From NCBI GenBank assembly GCA_020633205.1, contig JACKEB010000010.1:1426001-1490000 (forward strand): a stretch of 64,000 bases of DNA, read 5' to 3'. The notes beneath the pieces were generated by a model. The model saw only the letters and a program-made list of their open reading frames with translations, made no database searches and was not told the DNA's origin. The position numbers were made by a program, and so were the translations under genes. Shown in pieces: positions 48,793 to 57,648 of the stretch. The DNA comes from Polyangiaceae bacterium. GTDB lineage: Bacteria > Myxococcota_A > Polyangia > Polyangiales > Polyangiaceae. Numbering within the stretch: the first letter of the stretch is position 1; each line of letters starts with the position of its first letter.

Positions 48793-50405
48793 AGCTCTCT
48801 CACCTCCACTTGGCCCCGCTCGTGCTCGCTCTGGTTGGCTGCGCCGGTTCCACCGAGCACTTCAAAGATCAGCCCATCGTGTGGCGTGTGAGCGACACCG
48901 CGAACATTGCGGAGCCCGAAGAGCGAGAGTTCTTCCCGCTGCCATTCGGCTCCGAGGTGATGGTGCACGGTCAGCTGACGCGGGTCTTGAGCCTGCCTGA
49001 CAAGGAACCGGCGTGGAACACCAACGCGCTAGAAGAGGTCCCCGATAGCAGCTGGTTCACCAATCGCATCGGCGTGCGCCAGCTCACCCCAGAGGAGGCC
49101 GCGACCGGCACCTCCGATGCGGGGCCGCCGACCCTCCCGTTGACCATCACCTCAGCCAAAGCGGGCGGCGCGAACCCCGGCTTCTTCGCCAAAGACGCGA
49201 AGGGCCGGAAGTTCGTGATCAAGTTCGACACGAAGGAGAACCCAGAGCTCCAGACTTCGGTGAGCGTGATCGTCAACCGGGTGATTTGGGCCGCCGGGTA
49301 CAACGTCCCGAACGACGACCTCTTCGTTTTCGCGCGGAACGAACTGAAGCTCGGGCCAGACGCCAAGCTCAAAGACGAGTTCGGCAAGAAGCGCAAGATG
49401 ACGGTGGCGGACGTGGAGGAAGCCCTGGCCAAGGCCCCACGGCTCGCCGACGGTCGCTACCGCGCGTCTTCCAGCGAGTTTCTAGAAGGCGTGCCCAAAG
49501 GCGGGTTCCCGGCCAAGGGCCTGCGTGGCGACGACCCGAACGATCTGGTCCCCCACGAGCATCGCCGAGAAGTGCGTGGGATGCGCGTGATTGGCGCATG
49601 GCTCAACCACACCGACATGAAAGAGGACAACACCCTCGACTTGTACGTGGAGGAGAACGGGCGGCGCTTCTTGCGCCACTACTTCCTCGACTTTGGGGAG
49701 GCCATGGGCGGTCACCCCGCGGAAAAGAACCGCCACGAAGACGGCTTCGAGTACGCCTGGGACTGGGAGAACCAATCGCGCGCCCTGGTGTCTTTGGGCC
49801 TCTGGAAGCGACCTTGGGAGGACGTGAAGGAGACGCCTTGGCTCTCCGTCGGGCCGTTTGGTGCCTCTCCCTTCGACCCCCGCGAGTGGCGCGAGGCGTA
49901 TCCGTACTGGCCATTCTACGAACTGGATGAAGTCGACGCCTTCTGGGCTGCCAAGCTGGTGATGCGCTTCGACCGTTCAATCCTCACGGAAATAGTAAAG
50001 CGGGGGCAGCTGAGCGACGCCGACGCCGCGAGCTATGTGGTCGATACCCTGCTCAAGCGCCAGCGCAAGGTGGGCAAGGCGTACCTCGAGGCGCTGTCCC
50101 CCCTGGACGACTTCCACTTCGAGCGTGACGCTCAGGGTACGCTCCAGCTGTGTGCCATCGATCTCGGCTTGGTGTACGGGCTCGCACGCTCGGGGGTCGT
50201 GGAGGTGCTCGATGCAGACGACCACGTGAAGAGCGAGCACACCGAACACAAAGACGGCCGGATCTGCGTCCCAGCGCGTGGAAAGGGCTACACCGTCAGC
50301 CGCCTGCGGGTGGTGCGCGGTCGTGATGTGAAGCCAGCGATGCAGGTGCACTTTCGCCTGGACGGTAAGCCGCGAGTGCTGGGCCTGATCCGCAAAGAGC
50401 ACTGA
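48789..50405 (+). CDS. Lipoprotein with kinase-like fold motifs
   Basis: 538 residues. Signal with lipobox LVGC at 15-18. The body holds an ordered set of residues resembling a protein-kinase-like (HipA/PI4K/CotH-type) fold: Lys145 in KFVIKFD, Glu153 in the next helix start, Asp276 and Asn281 in LNHTDMKEDN, and Asp301 in LDFGEAMG. In kinases these would be the nucleotide-binding Lys, the catalytic Asp with its metal-binding Asn, and the DFG Asp. Being a lipoprotein, it would act outside the cytoplasm, as Fam20C or CotH kinases do. This is inference from motif order. Its ATG overlaps the stop of the Omp85-like gene (ATGA). Confidence 0.6.
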   Translation: MKLSHLHLAPLVLALVGCAGSTEHFKDQPIVWRVSDTANIAEPEEREFFPLPFGSEVMVHGQLTRVLSLPDKEPAWNTNALEEVPDSSWFTNRIGVRQLTPEEAATGTSDAGPPTLPLTITSAKAGGANPGFFAKDAKGRKFVIKFDTKENPELQTSVSVIVNRVIWAAGYNVPNDDLFVFARNELKLGPDAKLKDEFGKKRKMTVADVEEALAKAPRLADGRYRASSSEFLEGVPKGGFPAKGLRGDDPNDLVPHEHRREVRGMRVIGAWLNHTDMKEDNTLDLYVEENGRRFLRHYFLDFGEAMGGHPAEKNRHEDGFEYAWDWENQSRALVSLGLWKRPWEDVKETPWLSVGPFGASPFDPREWREAYPYWPFYELDEVDAFWAAKLVMRFDRSILTEIVKRGQLSDADAASYVVDTLLKRQRKVGKAYLEALSPLDDFHFERDAQGTLQLCAIDLGLVYGLARSGVVEVLDADDHVKSEHTEHKDGRICVPARGKGYTVSRLRVVRGRDVKPAMQVHFRLDGKPRVLGLIRKEH

Positions 50406-50484
50406 CTTCGGTTTGTCACCTTCGGCATGACGCCTGTCGCGAACGGCATGGCGGCCTGTGGGTTCCGAGCCGATATGGCCTGCC

Positions 50485-51152
50485 ATGTCCTTTGCACGGC
50501 TCCTCACGCTGCTGGTCTGTTTGGTCTCCTTCTCTGGCTCACTGCTGATGAGCGGCAACGCTCACGCGCAGTCCGCAAACGCCGCTCAAACCCCCAGGCC
50601 GCGATGGACGAGTGGTACTCCGGCGAACGGCGCGATGCGTTCTTGTTCCTCGGAGTCGGCGTGCTCACCACTGGCGGCGGCGTCGTCCTGGCGACACGCG
50701 ACGACGACCTAGCAAAGGGAGCTGGGTACACCACCATCGGCCTCGGTGTACTCACGAGTATCCTGGCAGTGACCTACAACCTCGCGTTGGATCCCAAGCA
50801 CGACGAGCTGACCCGGGAACTCAAGACGGATCCGAGCGGATACAAGAAGCGCGAGACGGAGCGCCTGCAAGGCATCGCCGATCGCTTCGACCTCTACCGC
50901 TGGGCGGAAATCGGCGCGATGTTCGTCGGCGCAGGGCTCGCGAGCTACGGCACGCTGAGCGAAAAGGAAGCCTTCACCGGCGCCGGCATGGCTCTGGCCG
51001 GCGAGGCTCTGGTGCTGATCACGCTGGACTACTTCGCGAGCCGGCGAGTGCATCGCTACCTCGACGTCGTCCAGGACTTCAACCCGGGCACCTCGAGCAG
51101 TGCCCTTGGCGGCGGCAGCGGCTTCATGCTGCAGCACGCTGGCGTCTTCTAG
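50485..51152 (+). pseudogene. Secreted/membrane protein gene with an apparent one-base frameshift
   Basis: ATG 50485 gives a clear signal peptide (FARLLTLLVCLVSFSGSLLM then GNAHAQ). Around a C5 run at 50591-50595 coding potential jumps to another frame, which continues DEWYSGERRDAFLFLGVGVLTTGGGVVLATRDDD to TAG at 51152. One extra C would join them as QTPQAAMDEWYSG. The joined product of about 222 residues has three or four hydrophobic helices and resembles a small inner-membrane protein; no family recognised. It may be a genuine mutation or a consensus error in the homopolymer. It follows the kinase-like gene by 80 bases. Confidence 0.65.
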
Positions 51153-51170
51153 CAGCTCTACCAACTGGCA

Positions 51171-52175
51171 CTAGCAGCTGGCACGCTTGCGCCAGGCACT
51201 GGGCGAAGTACCCGTCCAGCGCTTGAAGGCCCGCGCGAAAGCGCTCGCGTCGTCGAAGCCTAGCTCGAGGGCGATGTCGGAAACACCGCGTGCAGTGTGC
51301 TCGAGCTGCTCCTCAGCGCGCTTTTTCAGCGTCTGGTCGAGGAACGCGCTGTAGGTCAGTCCGCGCTCCATCAGCCTCCGCTGCAAGGAGCGCGCGCCAA
51401 GACCCAGGCGCCGAGCCAGGACGTCGACCTTCGGCCTACCGCGCGGCAACGCTTCGAGGGTCAGGGCCGACAGCCGCGCCAGGAGCAAGTCCTCTTCTGG
51501 TAAGCGCTCGAGCGCGTCACGCGCCGCGCCTCTCAATACAGCAGCGAGCTCCGGAGCTCGACCGGAGAGCGGCAGCTCCAGTACCTCCCGCGGCAACTCC
51601 ACGAAGTTGTGCTGCTGCCCAAACACGGCGCGAGCGCCAAGTGAAGCGGGGTACACCTCAGCGTACGTAGGCTTCGCGTGCATGACCCCAACGCGCTCGG
51701 CGGCGACGGGCGTACCGGTGACCCGCGCCGGAAGGGTTGCGTAAGTCGCCACCCAGCTGTCGCTCAACGCCGCGGGCCACGTCTGACCGTCGACGGACGC
51801 GATTTGGATGCGCGCGCGGCGCCCCAGCAGCAGCTCAATCTGGCTGCGCCGACTCACGAGGGCGTGGTACGCGACGATCTGCTCGAGGGCTTCGCCAATC
51901 GTCTCGGAGCTTGCGGCGAGAAAGCCCAGTAGGCCAAACGTCTCCGGCAGGGCATGCACGCGCCCCACCTCGAGCCCGATCTCCGGCACACCCGTCAGCC
52001 TCGGTAGGGCTTCCCACAGCGCCGCGTGCTGCCGCTCGGTGATTTGCGCCTTGGGATCGTCGAGCTGGGCTGCATCAATCCTCGCGGCAACGAGCAGCGC
52101 GTCCCTCACCCCGTGCGCTGTCGCTGCACGGAGCGCGGGACGCACCACATCGAGCGCCACGCTACTTCGAGCCAT
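51171..52175 (-). CDS. AraC family transcriptional regulator
   Basis: 334 residues. The N-terminal part (about 20-200) matches the Arabinose_bd-type sensor domain of the OruR/ArgR-like AraC subgroup (ITERQHAALWEALPRLTGVPEIGLEVG, FGLLGFLAASSETIGEALEQIVAY). C-terminal double helix-turn-helix about 235-330 with DVLARRLGLGARSLQRRLMERGLTYSAFLDQTL and VSDIALELGFDDASAFARAFKRWTGTSPSAWRK. Likely activates a metabolic gene; the adjacent SRPBCC gene is transcribed in the same direction upstream of it with a 15-base gap. Confidence 0.92.
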   Translation of the reverse strand: MARSSVALDVVRPALRAATAHGVRDALLVAARIDAAQLDDPKAQITERQHAALWEALPRLTGVPEIGLEVGRVHALPETFGLLGFLAASSETIGEALEQIVAYHALVSRRSQIELLLGRRARIQIASVDGQTWPAALSDSWVATYATLPARVTGTPVAAERVGVMHAKPTYAEVYPASLGARAVFGQQHNFVELPREVLELPLSGRAPELAAVLRGAARDALERLPEEDLLLARLSALTLEALPRGRPKVDVLARRLGLGARSLQRRLMERGLTYSAFLDQTLKKRAEEQLEHTARGVSDIALELGFDDASAFARAFKRWTGTSPSAWRKRASC

Positions 52176-52190
52176 CGCCGACCGAGGCTA

Positions 52191-52706
52191 TCACACCGCA
52201 GACGCCTCGGCAGGCACCCGATTCAGAGCGCGCATCCCCAGCCGGAGCGCCCTGACCCAGGGAGACCAGCGGGCGGGGCGCTTCACGTCACCGGTCAGCG
52301 CCCGCTCGGCGTTATCCAGAGCGTCCTCCACCAGCGCATCGTGCAAGAAGCGGATCGCCAGGCTCCAGTACAGGCTGCCAAAGAAGCCACTGCGAGCCTC
52401 CAGTCCGTGCCGCAACAGAATGCCCCCATCCCGGGGCACCACCTCGAACCAATGGCTGCCCTCGAAGCCCGTTTCCGGCAGGAACCGGAAGCTGATCTGG
52501 CGTCCAGGCTCGTACGCCTCGACGCGATAGCGGATCGGTCCATGTCCGCCGCGCGCCCCGACCTCGAGCGGTTGGGGAAAGCGAATCGCTGGCCAGCTCT
52601 GTTTGGGCCAGAGGCGATCTCCAGGACCGGCCAAGCTGTCCAGCAACTGGGCGGCTCGCCCAGCGTCCCCAGGCATCCAACGTTGATGAATATTGGCGAA
52701 TTCCAT
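52191..52706 (-). CDS. SRPBCC (START-like) family protein
   Basis: 171 residues from ATG 52706, with AGGAG about eight bases upstream. Pattern of the polyketide cyclase/dehydrase-like SRPBCC fold: MEFANIHQRWMPGDAGRAAQLLDSL, PIRYRVEAYEPGRQISFRFLPETGFEGSHWFEVVP and LRHGLEARSGFFGSLYWSLAIRFLHDALVEDALDNAE. The fold binds hydrophobic ligands. A long upstream reading frame to 52907 is a shadow of the TetR gene. It starts two bases after the TetR stop codon, so both belong to one operon. Confidence 0.8.
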   Translation of the reverse strand: MEFANIHQRWMPGDAGRAAQLLDSLAGPGDRLWPKQSWPAIRFPQPLEVGARGGHGPIRYRVEAYEPGRQISFRFLPETGFEGSHWFEVVPRDGGILLRHGLEARSGFFGSLYWSLAIRFLHDALVEDALDNAERALTGDVKRPARWSPWVRALRLGMRALNRVPAEASAV

Positions 52707-52708
52707 GG

Positions 52709-53302
52709 CTATTTCTCCTTCGCGCTGGCGATGACCGCGTCCGCCGCGGCAGCCACCAGTCGCGCTAGATCCTCTGGGAAACGCTCGCTGCGCCCGAGCC
52801 TTCCCCTGACAGCGCCGTACGGAATTTCGAGTAGCGCAAGGCGCACGGCGTCTTCTGCGCGCTGGGAGACCCGGCCAAACCAGCGCCGACACAAGAGCCG
52901 CATCCACTCGTAGATCTCCGTCTGCAGGCGCTCGGCGCGGGCGCGCAGCTCTTCGGGAACGGCGCCTGATAGGAACTCGCTACGCCGATACAGCGCCAAG
53001 AGCTTTGCGTCTTCTGGATGGGCCACGACCCACTCGATGAAGTGCGCCGCGATGCCTCCAGGCGTCGCCTCGGGGCGGCTCGCGAACTCCAGGTAGGGCT
53101 CTTGAAACGCAGCCACGGCGTCCAGCAGCACATGGGCCAGGATCAGCTCGCGAGAGCGAAAGCGGTGGTAGACGGAGCCAACCGGCGCGCCCACCCGGCT
53201 GGCGATGGCGTTGACGGTGGCCGCGCCGGGGCCTCCCTCCAGGATGAGCTGACGAGCCGCCTCAATCAGCTGGTCGTCGCTGAACTTCGCAATGCGAGCC
53301 AC
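52709..53302 (-). CDS. TetR/AcrR family regulator
   Basis: 197 residues from GTG 53302. N-terminal helix-turn-helix: FSDDQLIEAARQLILEGGPGAATVNAIASRVGAPVGSVYHRFRSRELI. C-terminal helical ligand domain with WVVAHPEDAKLLALYRRSEFL. A near-perfect 16-bp palindrome overlaps its start, consistent with autoregulation. It is cotranscribed with the SRPBCC gene, which suggests control by a small hydrophobic ligand. Confidence 0.92.
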   Translation of the reverse strand: MARIAKFSDDQLIEAARQLILEGGPGAATVNAIASRVGAPVGSVYHRFRSRELILAHVLLDAVAAFQEPYLEFASRPEATPGGIAAHFIEWVVAHPEDAKLLALYRRSEFLSGAVPEELRARAERLQTEIYEWMRLLCRRWFGRVSQRAEDAVRLALLEIPYGAVRGRLGRSERFPEDLARLVAAAADAVIASAKEK

Positions 53303-53316
53303 TATTCTAGAATGGT
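53301..53316. promoter_or_regulatory. Palindrome at the TetR start, candidate operator
   Basis: AC-T-ATTCTAGAAT-G-GT: a ten-base perfect core (53304-53313) with matching outer AC/GT and one mismatch pair. It overlaps the GTG start of the minus-strand TetR gene. Confidence 0.45.
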
Positions 53317-53440
53317 AGCTCTAATTGGACTCGTCAAGCGCAGTGCTCGGCGCGGGCCAGCCATTCTGAAGTAATGCTTAATAGCTGCTTTCATATCTTG
53401 GCCGTTCACTTCGCAATCCGGCTGCCCCACAACCAGGGGT

Positions 53441-54469
53441 ATGAAACAGCTCACCTTTGGAAACAGCGGTCTTCGCATCTCAGAGCTCTGCCTCGGGGCG
53501 ATCACCTTCGGCGACCCTCGGAGCTTCGGCACCAGCGCGGAAGAAAGTCTGCGCATGTTGGGAGCCTTCGCGGACGCCGGGGGCACCTTCATCGACACCG
53601 CGCATCTGTACGCGGCCGGCGAGAGCGAACGCCTGGTGGGCGAGTTCATCTCGAGCGACCGCCACAACTACGTCGTCTCGACCAAGTACACCCCAGCGCG
53701 GGAAGGCGGCCCGCGGCGAGCGGGCAACGGTCGCAAGAACATGCTGCGCTCGATCGACGAGAGCCTGCGCCGGCTGAACACCGACTACATCGACGTGTAC
53801 TGGCTGCATGCTCGGGACAACGAGACGCCGTGGCAGGAGATCCTGCGCGGGCTGGACGATTTGGTGCGCATGGGCAAGGTGCTGTACGTCGCGGTGTCAG
53901 ACACGCCGGCCTGGGACATCGCCCGGGCCCACACTCTCAGTGAGCTGCGCGGCTGGTCCTCCTTCGTGGGTATCCAGGTGGAATTTAGTTTGGTCGAACG
54001 CAGCGCCGAGCGCGATCTCTTCCCCATGGCCGCGGCGCTGGGTTTGGGTGTCACCGCCTGGGCGCCTCTGGCTGCTGGCGTGCTCTCAGGCAAGTATGCC
54101 AAGCCCGGCAGTGAGCCGACGCGCCTCCAAGCAAATGGGATCCCCGAACGTTCCCTGCGCATCGCAAAGCTAGTCAGCGAGATCGCCGCACAGGTCGAAG
54201 CGACGCCGGCTCAGGTAGCCCTCGCCTGGATCCAGCACCAGCGCGTCGGTCAGAGCCGGGTGATTCCGATCCTGGGCGCCAGGACCCTCGAGCAGCTGCA
54301 ACAGAACCTCGGCTGCCTCGACGTGAAGCTGACACCGGAGCAGTTGGCGCGCCTCGATGCAGAGACACGCCAGCCGCTGGGCTTTCCTCATGAGTTTCTG
54401 CAGAGCGAGATGATGCGGCGCTTCTTGAGCGGCGGCGAGCCCGACGCCCTGGAAGGTCGACACGCCTGA
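53441..54469 (+). CDS. Aldo/keto reductase
   Basis: 342 residues. The catalytic tetrad is intact: Asp52 (FIDTAHLY), Tyr57, Lys82 (VSTKY) and His123 (VYWLHARDN). NADPH-site blocks TAWAPLAAGVLSGKY and VIPILGARTLEQLQQNLG follow. Length and sequence fit the AKR11/AKR12-like group with broad carbonyl substrates. Cytoplasmic. It lies divergent from the TetR gene and 38 bases before a LysR gene, which may regulate it. Confidence 0.92.
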   Translation: MKQLTFGNSGLRISELCLGAITFGDPRSFGTSAEESLRMLGAFADAGGTFIDTAHLYAAGESERLVGEFISSDRHNYVVSTKYTPAREGGPRRAGNGRKNMLRSIDESLRRLNTDYIDVYWLHARDNETPWQEILRGLDDLVRMGKVLYVAVSDTPAWDIARAHTLSELRGWSSFVGIQVEFSLVERSAERDLFPMAAALGLGVTAWAPLAAGVLSGKYAKPGSEPTRLQANGIPERSLRIAKLVSEIAAQVEATPAQVALAWIQHQRVGQSRVIPILGARTLEQLQQNLGCLDVKLTPEQLARLDAETRQPLGFPHEFLQSEMMRRFLSGGEPDALEGRHA

Positions 54470-54507
54470 AGCTGGACGGCGCTTCCTGGGGGAGCGAGGA
54501 TTGTTAA

Positions 54508-55458
54508 GTGAACCGTAGCAATCCGAAGCCAACCATGAAGCAGCCGGTGGTCATTCGGGGCGGCATGTTGGGGCGCCTGGCAAGCTTCCTCAGCGTGGCG
54601 GAGCTGCGGAGCTTCTCGAAAGCCGCTCGAGTGTTGGGCATGTCGCCCTCGGCGGTGAGCCAAGCCGTGTCTCAGCTGGAAGCTGAGCTCGACGTGGTGC
54701 TGCTCGTGCGCAGCACGCGCAGCGTGCGAGTGACCGATGTCGGAGCGCGGCTGGTGAGCGAGGCAGGCGGGTCTATCCGTGCGGCACAGAACGCGCTCAG
54801 CGCGATCGGAGCCGGTGACGAGCCGCCTTGGGGCAAGCTCCGCTTGAGCGTGCCCCGAGTCGCCGTCCGCTGTGGACTCGCCCCGGTGCTCTTGGAGTTT
54901 GCCAAGCGCTACCCCGACGTGACCGTAGATGTGACGGTGGATGACCGCACGGTAGACATCGTCGCCGACGGCTACGACGCGGGTGTACGCTCTCGGGAGT
55001 CCACGCAGAAAGACATGCTGACGGCTCGCCTCACCGCCCCCATCCGCTTCGTCGTCGTGGGTTCGCCGGAGTACTTCGCTTCCCACGGCGTACCGAAGCG
55101 GCCCGAAGACCTGCTCCAGCACACCTGCCTCGGCTGGCACTCCCTGGCCTCCGAGAACGAGTATCGCTGGGAGTTCCAACGCCGCGGCAAAGACCTGGAA
55201 ATCGCGGTGACCGGCAACATCGTCTCGAATGATCACGACGTGCTCGTACAAGCCGCGTTGGATGGCCTCGGCTTGGCTTACACGACGCTACCCGAGGTGG
55301 CTCCGGAGCTGGAAGCGGGAAGCTTGAAGGCCGTGTTAGAGAGCTTCAGCGTCAGCGTCCCAGGGCTATTTCTCTACTACCCCGCTTCCTCGAGGAAGCT
55401 GCCCAAGCTGCGAGCCTTCGTGGACTGTGCGCTAGCTGTCTGCAACGGCAATCCGTAG
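54508..55458 (+). CDS. LysR family transcriptional regulator
   Basis: 316 residues from GTG 54508; ATG 54535 is an alternative start. Helix-turn-helix at about 20-75: LASFLSVAELRSFSKAARVLGMSPSAVSQAVSQLEAELDVVLLVRSTRSVRVTD in split blocks, effector domain with LSVPRVAVRCGLAPVLLEFAKRYPDVTVDVTVDD and GYDAGVRSRESTQKDMLTARL. CrgA-like subgroup, which often controls neighbouring oxidoreductase genes. Its 3' end overlaps the convergent methyltransferase gene by 27 bases. Confidence 0.9.
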   Translation: MNRSNPKPTMKQPVVIRGGMLGRLASFLSVAELRSFSKAARVLGMSPSAVSQAVSQLEAELDVVLLVRSTRSVRVTDVGARLVSEAGGSIRAAQNALSAIGAGDEPPWGKLRLSVPRVAVRCGLAPVLLEFAKRYPDVTVDVTVDDRTVDIVADGYDAGVRSRESTQKDMLTARLTAPIRFVVVGSPEYFASHGVPKRPEDLLQHTCLGWHSLASENEYRWEFQRRGKDLEIAVTGNIVSNDHDVLVQAALDGLGLAYTTLPEVAPELEAGSLKAVLESFSVSVPGLFLYYPASSRKLPKLRAFVDCALAVCNGNP

Positions 55459-56274
55459 GTGGGTCGCGAAGCGCGTGGCCTGGCCTACCGCCGCTGACAA
55501 CGACCCACCGACCTCCGCCGCGCTCCGGTCTTCGCTCACTTGAAAGCCATAGCGCGCGAGCAACGCGCGCATCGCGCCCTCGGAGAAGGTGGAGCGAAAC
55601 GGCTCACCCAGGCGCGACACGAAGAGGTTCACCAGCTTCAGCACCCACGCCGGGCGGTGGTAGACGATGATCAGGCGGCTCCCTTTGGCTGAGCGATCCC
55701 GGATCACGCTCAACGTGGCCTCGACCTGCTCCGGCGTGAGGTACATCACGACCCCCTCCCAAATCCACGTCGTTGGCAGCTCAGCGTCGTGACCTGAAGC
55801 AGCGAGCCGCTCCGCCAAGTCGTCGCGGGTGAAATCGACCGCAGCAAAGCGAACCTCCTTGGCGCACGGCGCGCGTTCTCCGAGCGCCGCTTGCTTGGCG
55901 CGCTGGGTGTCGGGGTGATCGACCTCGAACACCGTAGTCTCCTGAAGCTCAGGCATGCGCCAGGCGCGACCATCGAGCCCGGCGCCTAGGATCACGAGTT
56001 GCCGCGTGGATTTTCTGCGCACTGCATCATCGATGGCAACCGTGCGCACGGCTTGCACCAGGCCGTTGCGGATCAAATGGGTGCGCGTGAAACGGCTGCG
56101 CGGGCTGAGTAGGAGGCGACCTTCGAGGGTTGCGCGCACGTCCTCCGCGGCGTCCGCAGGCAGCAGATCCATCGCCGTCGGATCGCTGAAGCGCGGACAG
56201 TTGCCTGCTGCATGGGCCCAAGCGCGTCCCTGACACACCATCACCGCCGTCCGACTTGCTTGCCCTGCCTTCAT
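55432..56274 (-). CDS. SAM-dependent methyltransferase, LCM/TIGR00027-like
   Basis: 280 residues. Features of the leucine carboxyl methyltransferase-like family found in bacteria: RTHLIRNGLVQAVRTVAI, VILGAGLDGRAWRMPELQETTVFEVDHPDTQRAKQ (SAM loop and acidic ribose residue) and TTWIWEGVVMYLTPEQVEATL. The family methylates carboxyl groups in secondary metabolites or proteins, but many members are uncharacterised. Short N-terminus includes RTAVMVCQGRAWAHA. Divergent from the MFS gene. Confidence 0.88.
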   Translation of the reverse strand: MKAGQASRTAVMVCQGRAWAHAAGNCPRFSDPTAMDLLPADAAEDVRATLEGRLLLSPRSRFTRTHLIRNGLVQAVRTVAIDDAVRRKSTRQLVILGAGLDGRAWRMPELQETTVFEVDHPDTQRAKQAALGERAPCAKEVRFAAVDFTRDDLAERLAASGHDAELPTTWIWEGVVMYLTPEQVEATLSVIRDRSAKGSRLIIVYHRPAWVLKLVNLFVSRLGEPFRSTFSEGAMRALLARYGFQVSEDRSAAEVGGSLSAAVGQATRFATHLRIAVADS

Positions 56275-56364
56275 GCTGGTGCCTCCGCGCTCCTACCGAC
56301 TCGAAGAGCGGCGCACTATACCTCGAATGCGTCGCTGCTCTGTGACGGCTCCTGAAAGCGCACC

Positions 56365-57648
56365 GTGAGACCCTTGATCGCCACTTTCCGTTCCTTGAAC
56401 GGCTTCAACTACCGCCTGTGGGCGGCGGGTGCGCTGGTGTCGAACATCGGTACCTGGATGCAGCGCACGGCGCAGGACTGGCTCGTACTGACGGGCCTCA
56501 CGCATCACAACGCCACAGCGGTCGGCACCGTGATGGCGCTGCAGTTTGGCCCGCGCGTGGTGTTGCTACCGCTCACGGGCTACGCGGCGGATCGCTTCGA
56601 GCTGCGCAAGCTGCTGTACGTGACTCAAGCACTGCTGGCGCTCTTGGCGCTCGGCCTGGGCCTGATGACGCTGTCCGGTCACATCCAGCTCTGGCACGTC
56701 TACGGCTTTGCGTTTGGCCTGGGGTGCGTGACGGCGTTCGACGCGCCAGCTCGTCAGGCGTTCGTCTCAGAGCTGGTCGAGCCGAAGGATCTGCCGAACG
56801 CAGTCGGGCTGAACTCCACGTCGTTCAACGCCGCGCGCATGATCGGCCCCGCAGTGGCTGGTCTGCTGATCGCGGGTGTCGGCACCGGCTGGGTGTTCGT
56901 GCTCAACGCGGCGTCGTTCGTCGCGGTGCTGATTTCATTGACGCAGCTGCGCGGTGCGGAGCTGCAGACGCGGCGCGTTGGCCAGTCGCCGGGCAAGCTG
57001 TTCGATGGCTTCGTTTACGTGTGGCAACGCCGCGACCTACGAGGCGCGATGTTGATGTTCTGCATCATCGGCACGTTTGCGCTCAACTTGCCGATCTTCG
57101 TCTCGACGATGTCTGCCATCACGTTCGGCCGTGGCCCCGGCGAATATGGCCTCGCCACCTCCGTGATGGCGATCGGCTCGGTGACGGGTGCACTGTTCAT
57201 CGCGAGCCAGAGCGCGCCGAGCTTCAAGCGCCTGCTCTTGAGCGCATCGGCGATGGCAGTCGCGTTTGCTCTGGCTGGGCTGGCGCCGAGCTACATCACC
57301 TTCTGCCTGGCGTTGGTCAGCGTCGGCGTCTCCGTACAGAGCTTCACGACCGGCGCGAACAGCTACATTCAGCTCAACACAGCGCCACACATGCGAGGCC
57401 GCGTGCTGGCGATCATGCTCGCAGTGGCGCTCGGCACCACACCCCTCGGCGCGCCGCTGGTCGGCTGGATTGCCGACCACTGGAGCCCGCGCTGGTCCCT
57501 CGCAGTCGGTTCGGTGGCTGGCTTGGTCGCGGCGGCGGTCGGATTCTATTTCCTCCGGGCAACCAACTCAGGACTAGGCACCGAGCAGCCCCCGAGTCCC
57601 GCTCGGAGGCCGCCCGATTTATCGCCTACGCCGCCACCGGGACGCTGA
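56365..57648 (+). CDS. MFS transporter, EntS/MFS_3-like
   Basis: 427 residues from GTG 56365. Twelve helices with FNYRLWAAGALVSNIGTWMQRTAQDWLVL, the typical start of MFS_3 exporters, ADRFELRKLLYVTQ loop and FDAPARQAFVSELVEPKDLPNAVGLNSTSFNAARMIGPA. It is related to enterobactin exporter EntS and to macrolide pumps. A Pro/Arg-rich tail extends past the last helix and its 3' end overlaps recA by 23 bases. Possible pairing with the divergent methyltransferase in making and exporting a small molecule is speculative. Confidence 0.9.
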   Translation: MRPLIATFRSLNGFNYRLWAAGALVSNIGTWMQRTAQDWLVLTGLTHHNATAVGTVMALQFGPRVVLLPLTGYAADRFELRKLLYVTQALLALLALGLGLMTLSGHIQLWHVYGFAFGLGCVTAFDAPARQAFVSELVEPKDLPNAVGLNSTSFNAARMIGPAVAGLLIAGVGTGWVFVLNAASFVAVLISLTQLRGAELQTRRVGQSPGKLFDGFVYVWQRRDLRGAMLMFCIIGTFALNLPIFVSTMSAITFGRGPGEYGLATSVMAIGSVTGALFIASQSAPSFKRLLLSASAMAVAFALAGLAPSYITFCLALVSVGVSVQSFTTGANSYIQLNTAPHMRGRVLAIMLAVALGTTPLGAPLVGWIADHWSPRWSLAVGSVAGLVAAAVGFYFLRATNSGLGTEQPPSPARRPPDLSPTPPPGR

